A stretch of DNA of 64,000 nt. It comes from J089 sp964535735. Lineage in GTDB: Bacteria > Fidelibacterota > Marinisomatia > Marinisomatales > J089. This document shows positions 61,880 through 64,000 of the stretch, piece after piece. Made by a program: the position numbers and the translations under genes. The number at the start of each line of letters is the position of its first letter. The stretch's first letter is position 1. Under the pieces are notes generated by a model. The model did no database searches, was not told the DNA's origin, and was given only the letters and a program-made list of their open reading frames with translations. The stretch lies in assembly GCA_964535735.1 (NCBI GenBank), contig CAZHTM010000012.1, positions 1-64,000 of the forward strand. The letters are read 5' to 3'.

Positions 61880-64000
61880 TCAGACCGGCAATAGTTGGTG
61901 AATCCGTTCCAATCGCTGCGACCGGTCACTTGCAAACCGTTCGATGCCTTCCCGAACCCAGCGCGGCGATAAGTGGGCGTCCTCAACGACTTCATCCAGG
62001 GAACCTCCGGAGCGCCAGCGGTTATCCCAATCTGATGAAAGACTGTATTCATCAACGATGGGATGGACCATCCATTTGCTCATGAGCCGCCGGGCGCCGT
62101 TGGTAATTACCATGGCATCCAGCCATTCCTGAGGAGCGATAATCCGATATCGGTATTCCTGTGGTTGACGTTGGAACAATTCCCAAGAGATGGCCGCCAC
62201 TATTTTCACATTGGGTTTCAAATCGGGCAGTAACTGAACCACGGAGTTGGTTGAACTTGTACCCCGTACAATGACCACGCCTTCTTTGGGGCGGTCCTGA
62301 TCATAGTCGCGAATCAGATATGCGCCCTTGGCGGCCTCAACGTGCGAAGCCATACCCAGAGCTTCCCGATCAGGAATGATGACCGGGGGACGGGTGAGAT
62401 GGAGCGCAATGATGGGCACATCGGTGGCCAGGGCTGCCGCCAGCACCGGCGCTACTTCGTTATGTTCCCAGGGATGAAGATTCAGGATTTGCCCTTCGGG
62501 AAAGAGTTGCGTCACCCCGGGGGCGAAGATACCAAAATGGGTTCGGCTGTCCTCGGCCGTTTCCGGTCCGGAATGTCCCGCTACCCAAATAATTTTTCCC
62601 ACTTTAAACTGGGAATCCTGGGCAATCTGACTGAAAAGACGCATGGCGCCGTATTTTAAATAACTGAACGAACCATAGGTGCTCATGGCGCCCAGGAATC
62701 CATTGTAATCTTCTTCCACATCCCGGTTCAGGTTCACTGTCGCCAGTCCGGCCAACATCCCCGCATTGGCGAATTCCGTAATTCCCTGAGGTATCAAGGG
62801 ACTATCATGACCGTCGCGAAAATCATAAAAGCCCAGGTCTTCACCGGAATTCCAATCCTTGGCAAAACCAGCAATATTGGTGGAACCGGCCAGGTCGGCA
62901 GACATGGCGATCACCAGGTTTCGGCCATATTTATCTCTGGATAACGTGTTAAGATAGGAGGCGTATTTGGCAAACCCGGCCCGATTGGGCGCTTTGGAAC
63001 CTGGCGGTAAAAACAAGGTGTCCGGAAGTTTGTCCAGATCCGTTAGCGCCGGATCGTGTAGCGGGTTGCGATCGGTGATTTTGCAGGAAGGCACGTCTTC
63101 CGGAATGGCATCGCCCAGATTGACCAGTGTATCTGCCAGATAGTCCACCAACTCAGGATGGGTTTCAAGCACCGTAAACACGGATTGGAGATAACGGCGG
63201 TTCTGTTCAATTTGTCCTTCGCGGGTGGCTTCCGGACCTTCCCCGAAACCATCGAACTCCACATTGTATTTATTGGCAAAATCTTCCTTTGTTTTCCAGA
63301 ACAGTTCAGAATTTTGTTTATGGGGCATTCCGTGGCTGGCGTTATCGTATACATAATACCCGCGCCCCTTTCGAGTCATGGCATACACAACTTTGGGCAC
63401 GTTGGGATCAGCCTGGGTCACTAGACACCGGTAAAAGGCATCTGTGAGCGCTTCCCAATTCTCTCCTTCTTCCGCGCCTTCCACATGCCAACCATGAGAA
63501 CCGAACCAATCTTTCGGTGTCCCGTACATGATGGAGCTGAAGGGACGGTTGTCAATTCCATAATCATTCCAGTCCATGAAGTAGATCAGGTTCCCCAATC
63601 CCAGCCCCCAGGCGGAATTCATGGTTTCATGGATCACGCCGGCGCTGAATCCGCCTTCGCCCTCAAAGGCGAAAACGTTTACATCCGGCACACCGGCCAG
63701 TTTCAAGGCCAGGGCTTCACCAGCGGCTGCGGGAGATCCATGACCACTGGGCCCGGTGTTAAATTTGAAAAACAGGGTTTTGCCTTCCATTTCCGCGTGG
63801 CCCGGTAATCCACCCTGGTGGCGAAGGGTGAGTAAATCTTCCCAAATCAATTGACGCTCTTCCGCTTGCGGGACGGCATAACGGTCGTCCCCCGTCTTGC
63901 GGTATTTAATCCGTAGGGCTTCATTGAATACGGCCAGGGTGGCGTACACCAGGGGATTGGTATGACCCGCCACCAATACAAAACGGTCGGAAAATCGTTT
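61880..64000 (-). CDS. Transketolase-like TPP enzyme, N-terminus beyond window
   Basis: At least 706 residues; the frame continues unbroken to position 64000, so the start is outside. Visible: GGLPGHAEMEGKTLFF, FNTGPSGHGSPAAAGEALA, the TPP block FEGEGGFSAGVIHETMNSA followed by MDWNDYGID, a pyrimidine domain with a late TFxxF-like segment and a C-terminal domain (ISWELFQRQP). The family is related to transketolase; some members are phosphoketolase or pyruvate-dehydrogenase E1-like, but the layout favours transketolase. It is read leftward ahead of ruvB. Confidence 0.85.
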   Translation of the reverse strand, partial: KRFSDRFVLVAGHTNPLVYATLAVFNEALRIKYRKTGDDRYAVPQAEERQLIWEDLLTLRHQGGLPGHAEMEGKTLFFKFNTGPSGHGSPAAAGEALALKLAGVPDVNVFAFEGEGGFSAGVIHETMNSAWGLGLGNLIYFMDWNDYGIDNRPFSSIMYGTPKDWFGSHGWHVEGAEEGENWEALTDAFYRCLVTQADPNVPKVVYAMTRKGRGYYVYDNASHGMPHKQNSELFWKTKEDFANKYNVEFDGFGEGPEATREGQIEQNRRYLQSVFTVLETHPELVDYLADTLVNLGDAIPEDVPSCKITDRNPLHDPALTDLDKLPDTLFLPPGSKAPNRAGFAKYASYLNTLSRDKYGRNLVIAMSADLAGSTNIAGFAKDWNSGEDLGFYDFRDGHDSPLIPQGITEFANAGMLAGLATVNLNRDVEEDYNGFLGAMSTYGSFSYLKYGAMRLFSQIAQDSQFKVGKIIWVAGHSGPETAEDSRTHFGIFAPGVTQLFPEGQILNLHPWEHNEVAPVLAAALATDVPIIALHLTRPPVIIPDREALGMASHVEAAKGAYLIRDYDQDRPKEGVVIVRGTSSTNSVVQLLPDLKPNVKIVAAISWELFQRQPQEYRYRIIAPQEWLDAMVITNGARRLMSKWMVHPIVDEYSLSSDWDNRWRSGGSLDEVVEDAHLSPRWVREGIERFASDRSQRLERIHQLLPV

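Noticed and set aside
61750..62055. 101-codon minus-strand frame spanning the ruvB upstream region
   Set aside because: Overlaps the transketolase end in another frame; no features of its own.
1..64000. CRISPR arrays, insertion sequences, prophage or toxin-antitoxin modules
   Set aside because: Looked for spaced repeats, transposase motifs and paired small genes; none found.

Overview
The window looks like a chromosomal segment of a Gram-negative bacterium of the FCB group, most compatible with Marinimicrobia (SAR406) or a close neighbour. This is inferred from gene content, not a database search. The clues are a fused LpxC-FabZ, a secreted phosphatase with a type IX (Por) C-terminal sorting domain, a BamA/OmpH/LpxA/LpxD outer-membrane set, FloA next to NfeD, and a pyruvate-type 2-oxoacid:ferredoxin oxidoreductase beside a membrane pyrophosphatase. 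Coding density is very high, with many ATGA or TAATG junctions. I see no insertion sequence, prophage, CRISPR array or rRNA. One 100-N scaffold gap lies inside priA.

Layout. 1-2.9 kb: a multi-PAS sensor histidine kinase with a degenerate receiver. 3.2-6.9 kb (+): nucleoside and cofactor genes udk, tdk, a CNT nucleoside transporter, adk and coaE. 7.0-11.7 kb (+): a small ferritin-like protein and a four-gene 2-oxoacid oxidoreductase whose ferredoxin subunit is fused to a GltD-like NAD(P)H/FAD module. 11.8-13.5 kb (+): a large Rossmann-fold protein of unknown function. 13.5-16.4 kb (-): nfeD, floA and a small membrane protein. 16.8-20.3 kb (+): T9SS-sorted phosphatase, LpxL-type acyltransferase, threonylcarbamoyl-AMP synthase and a DUF3108 protein.

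20.3-32.3 kb (-): an envelope operon transcribed mrp, membrane protein, uppS, bamA, ompH, lpxD, lpxC-fabZ, lpxA, beta-barrel, dxr, rseP. 32.3-33.0 kb (-): two ferredoxins, the first closed by a clear terminator. 33.1-35.8 kb (+): an MFS permease and an FGGY kinase. 35.8-49.5 kb (-): mostly housekeeping and accessory enzymes (HAD, PepC, DJ-1, SDR, PlsC, MutY, MarR, homocysteine methyltransferase, CsaA, S9 peptidase, lipase, GlnA, Lrp, outer-membrane barrel). 49.6-64 kb (-): priA, then a long unit read ruvB, queA, ispD, ispF, ispE, tRNA-Gln, prs, rplY, pth, hppA, rpsF, rpsR, rplI ending at a strong terminator. A partial transketolase runs off the right edge.

Together the genes cover lipid A and outer-membrane assembly, non-mevalonate isoprenoid synthesis feeding UppS, nucleotide salvage, ferredoxin-linked carbon metabolism and translation. 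The most interesting observations are: lpxA with no canonical start codon but an AUC start placed just behind the lpxC-fabZ stop; a possible switching RNA leader before udk; the GltD-PorD fusion; candidate operators upstream of lrp and ruvB; and the collapsed-repeat nature of the N gap. I found no clear new defence or mobile system.
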